Assembly (NCBI RefSeq): GCF_015353075.1
Contig: NZ_CP064187.1
Coordinates: 496,001 to 560,000, forward strand
Length of the DNA: 64,000 bases
Direction: 5' to 3'
From: Rhizobium sp. 007
Lineage (GTDB): Bacteria > Pseudomonadota > Alphaproteobacteria > Rhizobiales > Rhizobiaceae
Shown here: positions 20,139 to 29,090 of the stretch, piece by piece
Layout of the letters: each line of letters begins with the position of its first letter
Position numbering within the stretch: position 1 is the stretch's first letter
Made by a program: the position numbers and the translations under genes
The notes under the pieces: generated by a model
Told to the model about the DNA's origin: nothing
What the model saw: only the letters and a program-made list of their open reading frames with translations
The model's database searches: none

Positions 20139-20663
20139 TCATTCCGCTGGAATCTGCCTGGGCAAGCTTGCCTGAGGCCGCTCGCTCATCCTTCGCTTGA
20201 AGAGCAGGAAGAGATCGCGAAGCTCGGGCTCGTTGACGCGCTTGGCCGCCTCGTCGCAGGTTACCCACTCGATCCTACGTTCGCCCTTTTCCTTGAAGTT
20301 CTTGGCGACATCGGTGACCTCAAGCACATAGACCTGGACCTTGCAGGTTACTTTCAGTCCGTCCTTCAGCATCTTCGGATAGGTGTAGGAGCCGAGCGGC
20401 TCGTGTTCGACAGCGCCACGCGCGCCCGCTTCCTCATGGGCCTCACGGGCGGCAACTTCATAGGAGCGCTTGCCATTCATCGGCCAGCCCTTAGGAATGA
20501 CCCAGCGGCCCGTATCGCGGCTCGTCACCAAGAGAACCTCGACCTCACTGGTCTTCTTCTTCACCCGGTAACAGAGGGCAGCATATTGCAGTCGCGGCGG
20601 GCGACGGAACATCAGCTGCACATCAGAAGCCAGTCGGGCAAGAATCGTCAATTGTCGGGTCAC
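20139..20663 (-). CDS. Nudix hydrolase, diphosphoinositol-polyphosphate type
   Basis: 174 residues from GTG 20663 (ATG 20612 is an alternative). The Nudix helix core R-E-A-H-E-E-A-G lies near residue 76, after the G-R-W-V-I-P-K-G-W-P-M-N-G-K strand typical of the DIPP/ApnA-hydrolysing branch. That branch cleaves diphosphorylated inositols or dinucleoside polyphosphates; the substrate here is unknown. It is 64 bases upstream of pit on the same strand, suggesting a phosphate-related role. Confidence 0.85.
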   Translation of the reverse strand: MTRQLTILARLASDVQLMFRRPPRLQYAALCYRVKKKTSEVEVLLVTSRDTGRWVIPKGWPMNGKRSYEVAAREAHEEAGARGAVEHEPLGSYTYPKMLKDGLKVTCKVQVYVLEVTDVAKNFKEKGERRIEWVTCDEAAKRVNEPELRDLFLLFKRRMSERPQASLPRQIPAE

Positions 20664-20947
20664 CTTTTAAGTCTGCCTCAGGAATCACTAATATAAGTTT
20701 CGCATGGAAATCTTGCACGGTCCATGCGCCGTTTGACGGTAGAGGACATGATCTACACTTCGAATAAGGAAATTCGTTGCCGTTCCGCTTCGGAATTCCG
20801 TCAGATCGTGTTCTGATTGCGTCCTTGCACAGCTGTTCAATATGCTCCCGACTGACGTCTCATTCAATGCCGGGGACATTTGTTCCTCCGGATTCTTTCA
20901 AGATAGGGTGACTATGCGTCTTGCGCTGCTCAACTCTCGTGCGATGC

Positions 20948-21844
20948 CTAAAGTTCCCAGTAGGGAACCGGGCCGTAGAGGTCGGCGAGATAGTCGATGA
21001 ACAGGCGAACCTTGGCCGGTAAAAACTGCCGGCTGGGGTATACTGCGGAGAGCGCCACGTTGCGGGAGCCCTCATAGGCCGGCAGCACCTGCACGAGATT
21101 GCCGCTCTTGAGTTCATCGCCGATATCCCAGGTGGAGCGCAGCGCGATGCCGAGCCCCGCGATCACCGTCTCGCGGATCACCTCGCTGGAATTGGTGACG
21201 AGCATGCCCTCCGGCCGCAGGCTCATCGCGCCGCCCGGTCCTTCAAGGCGCCATAGGTCGTTGTTGTGCGCCGGCAGGCAGCGATGGTTCTTCAGGTCGT
21301 CGATGCTTTGCGGCATCCCGTGCATGTTGAGATAGGAAGGCGCGGCACAAAGCAGGCGCCGGACCGGCGCGAGCCTTCGAGCGACGAGGCTGGAATCGGT
21401 GAGCTCGGCAATGCGGATTGCCAGGTCGAAGCCGCCGCCGACGATATCGCTTAATTCATCCGTCAGCACGAGGTTGATCGCAAGCTCCGGGTGTGCGTCC
21501 ATGAACGCCTTGAGATGCGGCGCAATATGCATGCGGCCGAATGAGGTGGGTGCCGAGATCTTTAGCGTGCCGTGCATCAGCGCCGAGCGGCCGGAGATGT
21601 AATATTCCGCTTCCTCCAGCCCAGCGAGAATGGCGAGCACGCGATCGTAGAAACCCTGGCCGGCCTCCGTCAACGAAATCTGGCGGGTCGTGCGTTGCAA
21701 GAGACGTGTGCCGAGCCTGTCTTCCAGTCGTTTGATGCGCTTGGAAACGACGGCCGGCGAAAAGCCGAGCAGGCGCCCGGCAAGCGACATGCTGCCGGTC
21801 GAAACGACCTTGGCAAATATCTCGAGATCACCCAGATTTGTCAT
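20948..21844 (-). CDS. LysR family regulator divergent from glcDEF
   Basis: 298 residues from ATG 21844; the in-frame start ten codons earlier gives a basic run not typical of the family. HTH at about 3-60 (L-E-I-F-A-K-V-V-S-T-G-S-M-S-L-A-G-R), followed by the periplasmic-binding-like effector domain. It is close to the AaeR/PtxR-like LysR group with the L-L-G-F-S-P-A-V-V-S-K-R-I-K-R-L-E-D-R-L-G pattern. The glcDEF unit starts 137 bases away on the other strand, so it probably controls glycolate use. Confidence 0.87.
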   Translation of the reverse strand: MTNLGDLEIFAKVVSTGSMSLAGRLLGFSPAVVSKRIKRLEDRLGTRLLQRTTRQISLTEAGQGFYDRVLAILAGLEEAEYYISGRSALMHGTLKISAPTSFGRMHIAPHLKAFMDAHPELAINLVLTDELSDIVGGGFDLAIRIAELTDSSLVARRLAPVRRLLCAAPSYLNMHGMPQSIDDLKNHRCLPAHNNDLWRLEGPGGAMSLRPEGMLVTNSSEVIRETVIAGLGIALRSTWDIGDELKSGNLVQVLPAYEGSRNVALSAVYPSRQFLPAKVRLFIDYLADLYGPVPYWEL

Positions 21845-21980
21845 ATTGCTTCTAGACTTTTTCCCTTTTGGCATAAATGCCTAGCATTTGCGCCAGTTTC
21901 GGGAAAGTGCTAAGCCAAACGAGCCGGTTGTCGTGGAGGACGCGCCGGTTTCGCCGCCATTCGTCCGAAGGAAGCGCGCC

Positions 21981-23420
21981 ATGTCTGACGCCATCTCTTT
22001 TCTCGCTCCGCGCGCCGATGTGCTGGCCCGCCGCCGCCAGATCGTCGGCGATCTCGTCGACTTGCTGCCGCCCGAATGTCTCATTCACGAGGCGCGAGAG
22101 CTCGTGCCCTTCGAAACAGATGCCTTCGTTGCCTATCGCCGGGTGCCGCTTGCCGTCGCATTGCCAAGCACCACCGTCGAAGTCGCAGCCGTGATGAAAT
22201 ATTGCCATCGCTACGGCATTCCGATCGTGCCTCGCGGGGCGGGCACCTCGCTCTCAGGCGGTGCCATCCCGCAGGAGGATGCGGTCGTGATCGGCCTTTC
22301 GAAGATGAACCGCATTCTGGAAATCGATTATCAAAACCGGGCAGCCGTCGTCCAGGCGGGCGTCACGAACCTCAATATTTCCGAATCGGTCTCGGCGGAT
22401 GGTTTCTTCTACGCGCCCGATCCCAGCTCGCAGCTGGCCTGCACCATCGGCGGCAATATCGGCATGAATTCCGGCGGTGCGCACTGCCTGAAATACGGCG
22501 TCACGACCAACAACCTGCTCGGCGTGAAGATGGTGCTGACGGATGGAACGGTGATCGAGTTCGGTGGCAAGGCGCTGGATGCGGGAGGCTACGACTTGCT
22601 GGGTCTGGTCTGCGGCCACGAGGGACAGCTCGGCATCGTCACCGAAGCGACGGTCCGCCTGATCGCGAAGCCCGAGGGTGCGCGGCCTGTGCTCTTCGGC
22701 TTCGACAGTTCCGAGGAAGCCGGCTCCTGCGTCGCCGATATCATCGCGGCGGGCATCATTCCCGTGGCGATCGAGTTCATGGATAAGCCGGCGATCGAGA
22801 TATGCGAGGCCTTTGCCCATGCGGGATACCCGCTCGATGCCGGTGCGCTGCTGATCGTCGAGGTCGAAGGCTCCGAGACGGAGATGGACGGCATTTTGAA
22901 AAACATCGTCGAGATCGCCCGCCGTCATGGCGTAAGATCCATTCGCGAGAGCCAGTCGGCGACGGAGGCGGCCCAGATATGGAAAGGTCGCAAATCCGCA
23001 TTCGGGGCCACGGGGCGGATTGCGGACTATATCTGCATGGACGGCACGGTGCCGCTCAGCCAACTTTCCTATGTGTTGAAACAGACGTCGGAGATCGTCG
23101 ATCGCTACGGTCTGCGCGTCGCGAACGTCTTTCACGCTGGCGACGGCAACATGCACCCGTTGATCCTTTTCAATGCCAACGATCCGCAGGACGCAGCGCG
23201 AGCCGAGGCCGCCGGCAACGACATCCTGAAGCTCTGCGTCGATGCCGGCGGCTGTCTCACCGGCGAACATGGCGTCGGCATCGAGAAGCGTGACCTGATG
23301 CGGCATCAATTTTCCGACGTGGATCTCGCTCAGCAGATGGCGGTGCGCTCCGCCTTCGATCCGGGCTGGCTGCTCAATCCGTCCAAGGTCTTCCCGCTTG
23401 ATGGGCGCGCCGCCGTATGA
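21981..23420 (+). CDS. glcD: Glycolate oxidase subunit GlcD (FAD-linked)
   Basis: 479 residues from ATG 21981, with an AAGGAAG site. FAD-binding type 4 (PCMH) fold: P-R-G-A-G-T-S-L-S-G-G near 90, the C-T-I-G-G-N-I-G-M-N-S-G-G loop near 150, G-H-E-G-Q-L-G-I-V-T near 218. The C-terminal oxidase domain has V-F-H-A-G-D-G-N-M-H-P and G-E-H-G-V-G-I-E-K. With GlcE and GlcF it oxidises glycolate (and D-lactate) to glyoxylate at the membrane. It overlaps glcE by four bases (ATGA), so translation is coupled. Confidence 0.95.
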   Translation: MSDAISFLAPRADVLARRRQIVGDLVDLLPPECLIHEARELVPFETDAFVAYRRVPLAVALPSTTVEVAAVMKYCHRYGIPIVPRGAGTSLSGGAIPQEDAVVIGLSKMNRILEIDYQNRAAVVQAGVTNLNISESVSADGFFYAPDPSSQLACTIGGNIGMNSGGAHCLKYGVTTNNLLGVKMVLTDGTVIEFGGKALDAGGYDLLGLVCGHEGQLGIVTEATVRLIAKPEGARPVLFGFDSSEEAGSCVADIIAAGIIPVAIEFMDKPAIEICEAFAHAGYPLDAGALLIVEVEGSETEMDGILKNIVEIARRHGVRSIRESQSATEAAQIWKGRKSAFGATGRIADYICMDGTVPLSQLSYVLKQTSEIVDRYGLRVANVFHAGDGNMHPLILFNANDPQDAARAEAAGNDILKLCVDAGGCLTGEHGVGIEKRDLMRHQFSDVDLAQQMAVRSAFDPGWLLNPSKVFPLDGRAAV

Positions 23421-24613
23421 CCGATTTTCTGCCGGAGACGGAAGAGGCCGCAGCCTCGATCATTCGTGAACACGCGGCCGCGGGTAAGCCGCTTGCCATA
23501 TGTGGCGGCAACACCCGCTCGGGCTTCGGCAATGCTGTGGCGAAGGACCGGTTGCGTTCGACCGGACTGACCGGCATCGTCTCGTACAATCCCGGCGAGA
23601 TGGTCCTGACCGCGCGCGCCGGAACACCGCTTGCAGAGGTCGAGGCGGCGCTTGCGGAAAACGGGCAGATGCTGGCTTTCGAGCCGATGGACCACCGCCC
23701 GGTCATGGGCACGTCCGGCGAGCCGACCATCGGCGGTGTCTTTGCCGCCAACGTCTCCGGTCCTCGCCGCTTCGTAGCAGGCGCGGCGCGCGACAGCCTG
23801 CTCGGCATCCGCTTCGTCAACGGCAGGGGCGAGATCGTCAAGGCGGGCGGGCGGGTGATGAAGAATGTCACCGGCCTCGATCTCGTCAAGCTTCTCGCCG
23901 GTTCGCACGGCACGCTTGGCTTGCTGACGGAAGTCACCTTCCGCGTCCCACCACGGCCGAAAACGGAAGAGACAATCGTCGTCTCCGGCCTCAATGATGC
24001 GGAAGCAGCCGCTGCGATGGCCGCGGCGATGGCACAGCCGGTCGAGGTCTCAGGTGCAGCCCACCTTCCCTTGACCGTCACCTGGAAATTCCTCGGCGGC
24101 AAGCTGCCGGAGGGCGAGACGACCGTTCTCAGGATCGAAGGTCTGCCGGGCTCCGTCGAAGCGCGCGCTGAAAAGCTGGCGTCGGCGACGTCGGCCTTCG
24201 GCACGGTCGCGAGATTGGACGAGCCCGCCAGCCGCCAGCTCTGGCGCGAAATACGCGATGTGCTTCCTTATGTCGATGAAACGATGCGCCCGGTCTGGCG
24301 CATCTCCGTCGCTCCGACCATCGGCCACCAGCTCGTCGCCGCCCTCCGCCTCGAAGCTGGCGTCGATGCGTTCTATGATTGGCAAGGCGGCCTGATCTGG
24401 ATGCGGATGGAGGCCGATCCGGAGTCGCAGCTCATCCGACGTTTCATCAAGGTGCTGGGCGGCGGCCACGCTACGCTGATCCGGGCAACTGACGCGGCGC
24501 GCGCTGCCGTATCGGCGTTCCAGCCGCAGCCCGAAGCCGTCGCGCAGCTGTCGGCGCGGGTGAAGGAGAAGTTCGATCCGGCGGGAATACTCAATCAGGG
24601 AAAGATGGGGTGA
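23417..24613 (+). CDS. glcE: Glycolate oxidase subunit GlcE (FAD-binding)
   Basis: 398 residues. A shorter FAD type 4 protein: I-C-G-G-N-T-R-S-G-F-G near 30, then M-G-T-S-G-E-P-T-I-G-G-V-F-A-A-N near 98, and K-N-V-T-G-L-D-L-V-K-L-L-A-G-S-H-G-T-L-G near 152, the usual GlcE signature. It is the second flavin subunit of glycolate oxidase. It overlaps glcD by four bases but is separated from glcF by a 213-base gap filled with a palindromic element. Confidence 0.95.
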   Translation: MTDFLPETEEAAASIIREHAAAGKPLAICGGNTRSGFGNAVAKDRLRSTGLTGIVSYNPGEMVLTARAGTPLAEVEAALAENGQMLAFEPMDHRPVMGTSGEPTIGGVFAANVSGPRRFVAGAARDSLLGIRFVNGRGEIVKAGGRVMKNVTGLDLVKLLAGSHGTLGLLTEVTFRVPPRPKTEETIVVSGLNDAEAAAAMAAAMAQPVEVSGAAHLPLTVTWKFLGGKLPEGETTVLRIEGLPGSVEARAEKLASATSAFGTVARLDEPASRQLWREIRDVLPYVDETMRPVWRISVAPTIGHQLVAALRLEAGVDAFYDWQGGLIWMRMEADPESQLIRRFIKVLGGGHATLIRATDAARAAVSAFQPQPEAVAQLSARVKEKFDPAGILNQGKMG

Positions 24614-24639
24614 TATGATGGCCGTTATCCGCTTGTGGC

Positions 24640-24803
24640 AGCACCCCCCTGTGTCCCTACGGGACATCTCCCCCACAAGGTGTGAGATTGGCAATGCATG
24701 TCGTGCGCTCTTTCCACTCTGGTCCAACTTCGACGGCAAGGTCGTCGCATCCGATCTTCCCCCTTGTGGGGGAGATGTCTGGAAGGACAGAGGGGGGCAT
24801 GCC
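24640..24803. repeat. Rhizobial palindromic intergenic element between glcE and glcF
   Basis: Two long inverted arms, about 24643-24691 and 24751-24803, share the core G-A-C-A-T-C-T-C-C-C-C-C-A-C-A-A-G-G and near-identical flanks, so the transcript can fold into one large hairpin. The right arm is itself partly palindromic (T-C-C-C-C-C-T-T-G-T-G-G-G-G-G-A). From memory this matches the mosaic palindromes (RIME-like) scattered between genes in Rhizobium. Its position inside an operon suggests it may tune expression or stability of the downstream glcF part. Confidence 0.75.
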
Positions 24804-24826
24804 TCCTCACGGCCGGGAGTTGCCTG

Positions 24827-26137
24827 ATGCAAACCAACTTCACTGCCGAGCAGCTAACCGATCCGCACGTCGCCGAATCCGAGAAGATTCTGCGCAAATG
24901 CGTGCATTGTGGTTTCTGTACCGCGACCTGTCCCACCTATGTGACGCTCGGCAACGAGCTCGACAGCCCGCGCGGCCGCATTTATCTCATCAAGGATATG
25001 CTGGAAAACGGCCGGGCCGCGGATGCCAAAGTGGTTACACATATCGACCGCTGTCTCTCCTGCCTGGCCTGCGTGACGACGTGTCCCTCCGGCGTCGACT
25101 ACATGCATTTGGTCGATCATGCCCGGGCCCATATCGAAAAGACCTATAAACGTCCTTTCATGAACCGGTTGACGCGCGCCATCCTCGCGGCGGTGCTGCC
25201 CTATCCGGGCCGCTTCCGCCTGGCGTTGAAGCTTGCGAAGATCGGTAGGCCGCTCCAGGGCCTGATGCGTGCGCCGGCCTTGAAGCCGTTTGCCGCGATG
25301 CTGGCACTTGCGCCGAAACATATTCCGGCGCCGTCGCCCTTCTCGCTGCCGGCGGTCCATGCTGCGAAGGCGGAAAAGCGCGGCCGGGTCGCGATTCTGA
25401 CAGGCTGCGCTCAGCCGGTGCTCGATCCCGCGATCAACGAGGCGGCGATCAGGCTTTTGACCCGCCTTGGCATCGAGGTGGTAGCGCCCGCCGGCGAGGT
25501 CTGCTGCGGCTCGCTGGTGCATCACATGGGCCGCGAGGAGCAGGCGCTTGCAAGCGCACGGGCAAACGTCGATGTCTGGACGCGCGAGATCGAGAAGGGT
25601 GGTCTGGACGCGATCATCATCACCGCCTCCGGCTGCGGCACCACGATCAAGGATTACGGCCACATGCTCCGTCTTGATCCCGCCTATTCACAAAAGGCGA
25701 CAGGCGTGGCGGCATTGGCGAAGGACATAACGGAATTCCTGGCCTCGCTCGACCTGCCGGCCAATGTGCCGAAGGGCCTGACGGTAACCTATCATTCTGC
25801 CTGCTCCATGCAGCACGGCCAAAAGATCACCATGGCGCCGAAACAACTTCTGAAGGCGGCCGGCTTCACGGTGCGCGATCCGGCGGAAGGCCATCTCTGT
25901 TGCGGTTCGGCTGGTACCTACAACATCATGCAGCCGGATATCTCCGCGGCGCTGAAGGTGCGCAAGGTGAAGAATATTGAGGCGACGAAGCCGGATGTGA
26001 TTGCAACCGGAAATATCGGCTGCATCACGCAGATCGCGACCGGCACAGCGATCCCAATTCTGCATACGATTGAACTGCTTGATTGGGCCTATGGCGGCGA
26101 TATACCGCAAAAATTAAGAGGTTTTCCGTTAGCGTGA
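24827..26137 (+). CDS. glcF: Glycolate oxidase iron-sulfur subunit GlcF
   Basis: 436 residues from ATG 24827. An upstream in-frame opening lies inside the repeat element and is not protein-like. Two ferredoxin motifs are visible, C-V-H-C-G-F-C-T-A-T-C-P near residue 27 and C-L-S-C-L-A-C-V-T-T-C-P near 77. Two CCG-type domains follow (T-G-C-A-Q-P, V-C-C-G-S-L-V-H-H, then H-S-A-C-S-M-Q-H and C-C-G-S-A-G-T-Y). It passes electrons from the flavin subunits to the quinone pool. Confidence 0.95.
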   Translation: MQTNFTAEQLTDPHVAESEKILRKCVHCGFCTATCPTYVTLGNELDSPRGRIYLIKDMLENGRAADAKVVTHIDRCLSCLACVTTCPSGVDYMHLVDHARAHIEKTYKRPFMNRLTRAILAAVLPYPGRFRLALKLAKIGRPLQGLMRAPALKPFAAMLALAPKHIPAPSPFSLPAVHAAKAEKRGRVAILTGCAQPVLDPAINEAAIRLLTRLGIEVVAPAGEVCCGSLVHHMGREEQALASARANVDVWTREIEKGGLDAIIITASGCGTTIKDYGHMLRLDPAYSQKATGVAALAKDITEFLASLDLPANVPKGLTVTYHSACSMQHGQKITMAPKQLLKAAGFTVRDPAEGHLCCGSAGTYNIMQPDISAALKVRKVKNIEATKPDVIATGNIGCITQIATGTAIPILHTIELLDWAYGGDIPQKLRGFPLA

Positions 26138-26175
26138 GTCGGGCCGGTTTTCGGCCGGTCACGGAGTTCAGCGCT

Positions 26176-26607
26176 ATGCGGCGTACAATCATATTGCTTG
26201 CAGGTCTGCTTGGCGCGGCAGGGGCCGCTCACGCCGACAGCCGCTTCTTTTGCTCAACGGACGATAATAGCGCGCGGTTCACGATCGAAAGCGGCTTTCA
26301 GGACGAGGCCGGCCACAGGCTCAATCATTTCCGCGGCGCGCTGATCGTCAAGAACAACTCGGTTCCCGAGGCCTTCAGGAAACGCGTGTTCGATTCCAGC
26401 AAACTCACGAACCGCTGGTCGAATGACGGTGAACTCCGCCTCGAGATTTTCGATGATGGCAGCGAAGACGCCAAAGACCAGTCACTGAGCCTCGTCATTC
26501 TTGCCGAGGGCCGGGGGAAGAATTTTTCGGGCACCTACGGACTGATGGTCAGTGGCGACGGAAAGCCGTTCACCGCCAGCGGCAAGGTCAGCTGCGGCTC
26601 CAAGTGA
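26176..26607 (+). CDS. Secreted protein of unknown function after glcF
   Basis: 143 residues from ATG 26176; the longer in-frame opening begins inside glcF. A signal peptide is clear: M-R-R-T, a hydrophobic run, then A-H-A-D-S. The mature part has two cysteines (F-F-C and V-S-C at the ends) that could form a disulfide, and looks beta-rich. I do not recognise the family. It follows glcF by 38 bases and may ride on its transcript. Confidence 0.7.
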   Translation: MRRTIILLAGLLGAAGAAHADSRFFCSTDDNSARFTIESGFQDEAGHRLNHFRGALIVKNNSVPEAFRKRVFDSSKLTNRWSNDGELRLEIFDDGSEDAKDQSLSLVILAEGRGKNFSGTYGLMVSGDGKPFTASGKVSCGSK

Positions 26608-26659
26608 GCCGTAACAGCTTGAACAGCCGCAACAATCTTACCTCACGTCAATATGAAAA

Positions 26660-26678
26660 GGGCGGCACAAGGCCGCCC
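26660..26678 (-). terminator. Terminator after the first L,D-transpeptidase gene
   Basis: Perfect seven-base stem G-G-G-C-G-G-C with G-C-C-G-C-C-C and a five-base loop. On the minus strand it is followed by T-T-T-T-C-A-T. It lies 25 bases after the stop of the transpeptidase gene and between two convergent units. Confidence 0.65.
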
Positions 26679-26702
26679 GTCGTTATCAAGTAATCAGCGA
26701 CG

Positions 26703-27377
26703 TCAGCCGCCGCCGAAGATAGTGCGCAGCACGTCGATGCCCCTGTCCTGGTAGGCGACGTTGCCTTGCTTGTTGCCGGGGCCGATGACGATCACCTTCG
26801 TGCCGACCGGCGCGCGCGAATAGAGATGGATGACGTCATTATTCATCATTCGGATGCAGCCGGAAGACATGTTGAGGCCGATCGTCCAGGGTTGATTGGT
26901 GCCGTGGATGCGGAAAATGGTGTCGCGTCCGCCCTTGTAGAGATACATGGCGCGTGCGCCGAGCGGATTGTCCTCGCCGCCCTCCTGAAAGGCGGGAATG
27001 ATATGGCCCTTGCGGGCTTCGCGGATGCGCATCTCGGCCGGTGGCGTCCAGCTCGGCCATTCTGCCTTGCGGCCGACCTTGACGACGCCCGACCATCCGA
27101 AGCCATCACGGCCGACACCGATACCGTAGCGCGTGGCGCGGTTCTTCGACTCGACGAAGTAGAGATACTTGTTGTTGGTATCGACGATGATCGTCCCCGG
27201 TGCTTCGTCGGTCACGAGCCGCACGAGTTTGCGCTTATACTGCGGCTTGACGAACTTCGACTGCGCGACGCGGACGACCGGCGCAGCATCGTGCGTCGCT
27301 GGTTGGGCAACGGCGGGCATTATTGCGACGGAAAACGCAATGCCGGCGGCCACAAGGCCGGAGGCGACTTTCAGCAT
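26703..27377 (-). CDS. L,D-transpeptidase (YkuD domain), copy 1
   Basis: 224 residues. Signal peptide of about 25 residues ending A-V-A-Q-P. The YkuD domain (about 60-215) carries the catalytic motif H158-G-T-N ... S-S-G-C174-I-R-M. Such enzymes make 3-3 peptidoglycan crosslinks or attach lipoproteins to the wall, and are numerous in Rhizobiales, where they also build polar wall. A second copy lies next to it on the same strand. Confidence 0.92.
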   Translation of the reverse strand: MLKVASGLVAAGIAFSVAIMPAVAQPATHDAAPVVRVAQSKFVKPQYKRKLVRLVTDEAPGTIIVDTNNKYLYFVESKNRATRYGIGVGRDGFGWSGVVKVGRKAEWPSWTPPAEMRIREARKGHIIPAFQEGGEDNPLGARAMYLYKGGRDTIFRIHGTNQPWTIGLNMSSGCIRMMNNDVIHLYSRAPVGTKVIVIGPGNKQGNVAYQDRGIDVLRTIFGGG

Positions 27378-27515
27378 GATTGATTCCCCTCAAAAGCAAG
27401 ATCGGGCTGAAGCTACCTGAACTTCAGCCTGATTCAAGATCAGTTGCCGCCGCCATTGCACTTTTCGAGTATGCCGGTCCCGGATGTCCTTGCAGAGCGG
27501 AACTAAATCCGGGCG

Positions 27516-28250
27516 TTACATGACGATAACCCGCGTGCCCACGTTGACGCGTTCGTAAAGGTCGACAACGTCTTCGTTGCGCAGGCGGATGCAGCCGGAT
27601 GAGACGGCGCTGCCGATCGTCCAGGGTGCGTTGGTGCCGTGGATGCGGTAGAGCGTCGAGCCGAGATACATGGCGCGCGCGCCGAGCGGGTTCTCCGGGC
27701 CGCCATCCATGCGCGCAGGCAGATAATGGCCCTTGGCGGCTTCGCGGCTGATCATGTCGGAAGGCGGCGTCCAAGCCGGCCATTCCGACTTACGGGTGAT
27801 CTTGTGCGCGCCGGCCCACTCGAAGCCCGGCTTGCCGACGCCGACGCCATATCGCCGGGCCTTGCCGTGTGCCATCACGAGATAGAGAAAGCGGTTGTTG
27901 GTGTCGATGACGATCGTGCCCGGCTTTTCCTTGGTTTCGTAATCGACCATCTGCGGCAGATATTGCGGCTCGATCTGATGGCGGATCACCGGTACCCCGG
28001 GACGAACGGCCGCAACCTGCTGCACGGCCGGTGCCCGGCGGAAGAACCGGCGCTGGAAGAAGCCGCGCGACTGCACGGCCGGGCGCTGATAGACGACGGG
28101 ACGAACGCCGCCACCGAGCTGGTTGAGCCACGGCGCGGTGAGATCGGGGCTGAGAACGACCGGCGGGCGGCTCGCATAGCGATCGTCGCCGAGCGCCGGC
28201 GAGACAAGAAGGCCGATCAGGCCGGCGGCAATCAAGACGGATTTCATCAT
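27516..28250 (-). CDS. L,D-transpeptidase (YkuD domain), copy 2
   Basis: 244 residues with a signal peptide (about 1-21, ending A-L-G-D), a 70-residue arginine- and proline-rich linker, then the YkuD domain with H204-G-T-N-A-P-W and S-S-G-C220-I-R-L. The domain is clearly homologous to copy 1 (shared E-W-P-x-W-T-P-P and N-P-L-G-A-R-A-M-Y-L), while the linkers differ. This suggests tandem duplication followed by divergence. It lies 138 bases upstream of copy 1 on the same strand, with no clear terminator between them. Confidence 0.92.
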   Translation of the reverse strand: MMKSVLIAAGLIGLLVSPALGDDRYASRPPVVLSPDLTAPWLNQLGGGVRPVVYQRPAVQSRGFFQRRFFRRAPAVQQVAAVRPGVPVIRHQIEPQYLPQMVDYETKEKPGTIVIDTNNRFLYLVMAHGKARRYGVGVGKPGFEWAGAHKITRKSEWPAWTPPSDMISREAAKGHYLPARMDGGPENPLGARAMYLGSTLYRIHGTNAPWTIGSAVSSGCIRLRNEDVVDLYERVNVGTRVIVM

Positions 28251-28460
28251 CGGACGGACTCTCTACAAATGACCGAGAATGCATGAGGGCGGCATTTCTG
28301 CCTGACAGAATGCTGCCATCATCCCGCCAGCGAATGGTAAAGATCGATTCATTAAAAGCTGGCCTCCGCAATAAACTTTTCGTCAGGGTTACTCTTCGGT
28401 TTGGAAACAAGGTTTCTAAATGGTAAAGCCGGATTCTGAGCGCAGGAGCTTCGGAGAAGA

Positions 28461-29090
28461 ATGAGCGAATCGGGTATCATCACCGGCGACGACGGCAAGA
28501 GCCGCTGCCATTGGCACGCGAATCTCCCCGACTACATGCGCTATCACGACGAGGAATGGGGCCGGCCGGTCACCGACGATATCCGCCTCTTTGAGAAAAT
28601 CTGCCTCGAGGGTTTTCAGTCCGGCCTCTCCTGGCTGACGATCCTGCGCAAGCGCGAGAATTTCCGCGCCGCCTTTGCGGGCTTCGATTTCGAAAAGATT
28701 GCGCTCTTCGACGAGCGGGATATCGAGCGCTGCCTTGCCGATGCCGGCATCGTGCGCCATCGTGGCAAGGTCGCCTCGACAATCAACAATGCACGGCACG
28801 CGATCGCTTTGAGGGCCGAATTCGGCTCGCTCGCGCATTATTTCTGGAGCTATGAGCCGCAACTCCACGAACGTCCGGCCCTCGTTGACCGCCAGCATGT
28901 TGCCGCCAATCCGACGACGCCGGTTTCGGTAAGGATATCGAAGGATTTGAAGAAGCGCGGCTGGACCTTTGTCGGTCCGACCACAGTTTATGCCTTCATG
29001 CAGGCAATGGGTCTCGTCAACGATCATATCGAAGGCTGCTTCTGCCGTGCCGAAGTGGAGGCGATGCGCGCGGCATTGGTACGCCCGTGA
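28461..29090 (+). CDS. tag: DNA-3-methyladenine glycosylase I
   Basis: 209 residues; removes 3-methyladenine from alkylated DNA to begin base-excision repair. The helix-hairpin-helix fold is marked by Y-H-D-E-E-W-G near residue 28 and F-Q-S-G-L-S-W-L-T-I-L. The zinc ligands keep the family spacing: C16 and H29 (13 apart), H189 and C193 (4 apart). The GTG start of the next gene overlaps its stop by four bases. Confidence 0.94.
   Translation: MSESGIITGDDGKSRCHWHANLPDYMRYHDEEWGRPVTDDIRLFEKICLEGFQSGLSWLTILRKRENFRAAFAGFDFEKIALFDERDIERCLADAGIVRHRGKVASTINNARHAIALRAEFGSLAHYFWSYEPQLHERPALVDRQHVAANPTTPVSVRISKDLKKRGWTFVGPTTVYAFMQAMGLVNDHIEGCFCRAEVEAMRAALVRP

Noticed and set aside
20748..20816. 22-codon ORF between the Nudix and LysR genes
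   Set aside because: Has an ATG after AGAGGAC, but is too short to support without conservation data.
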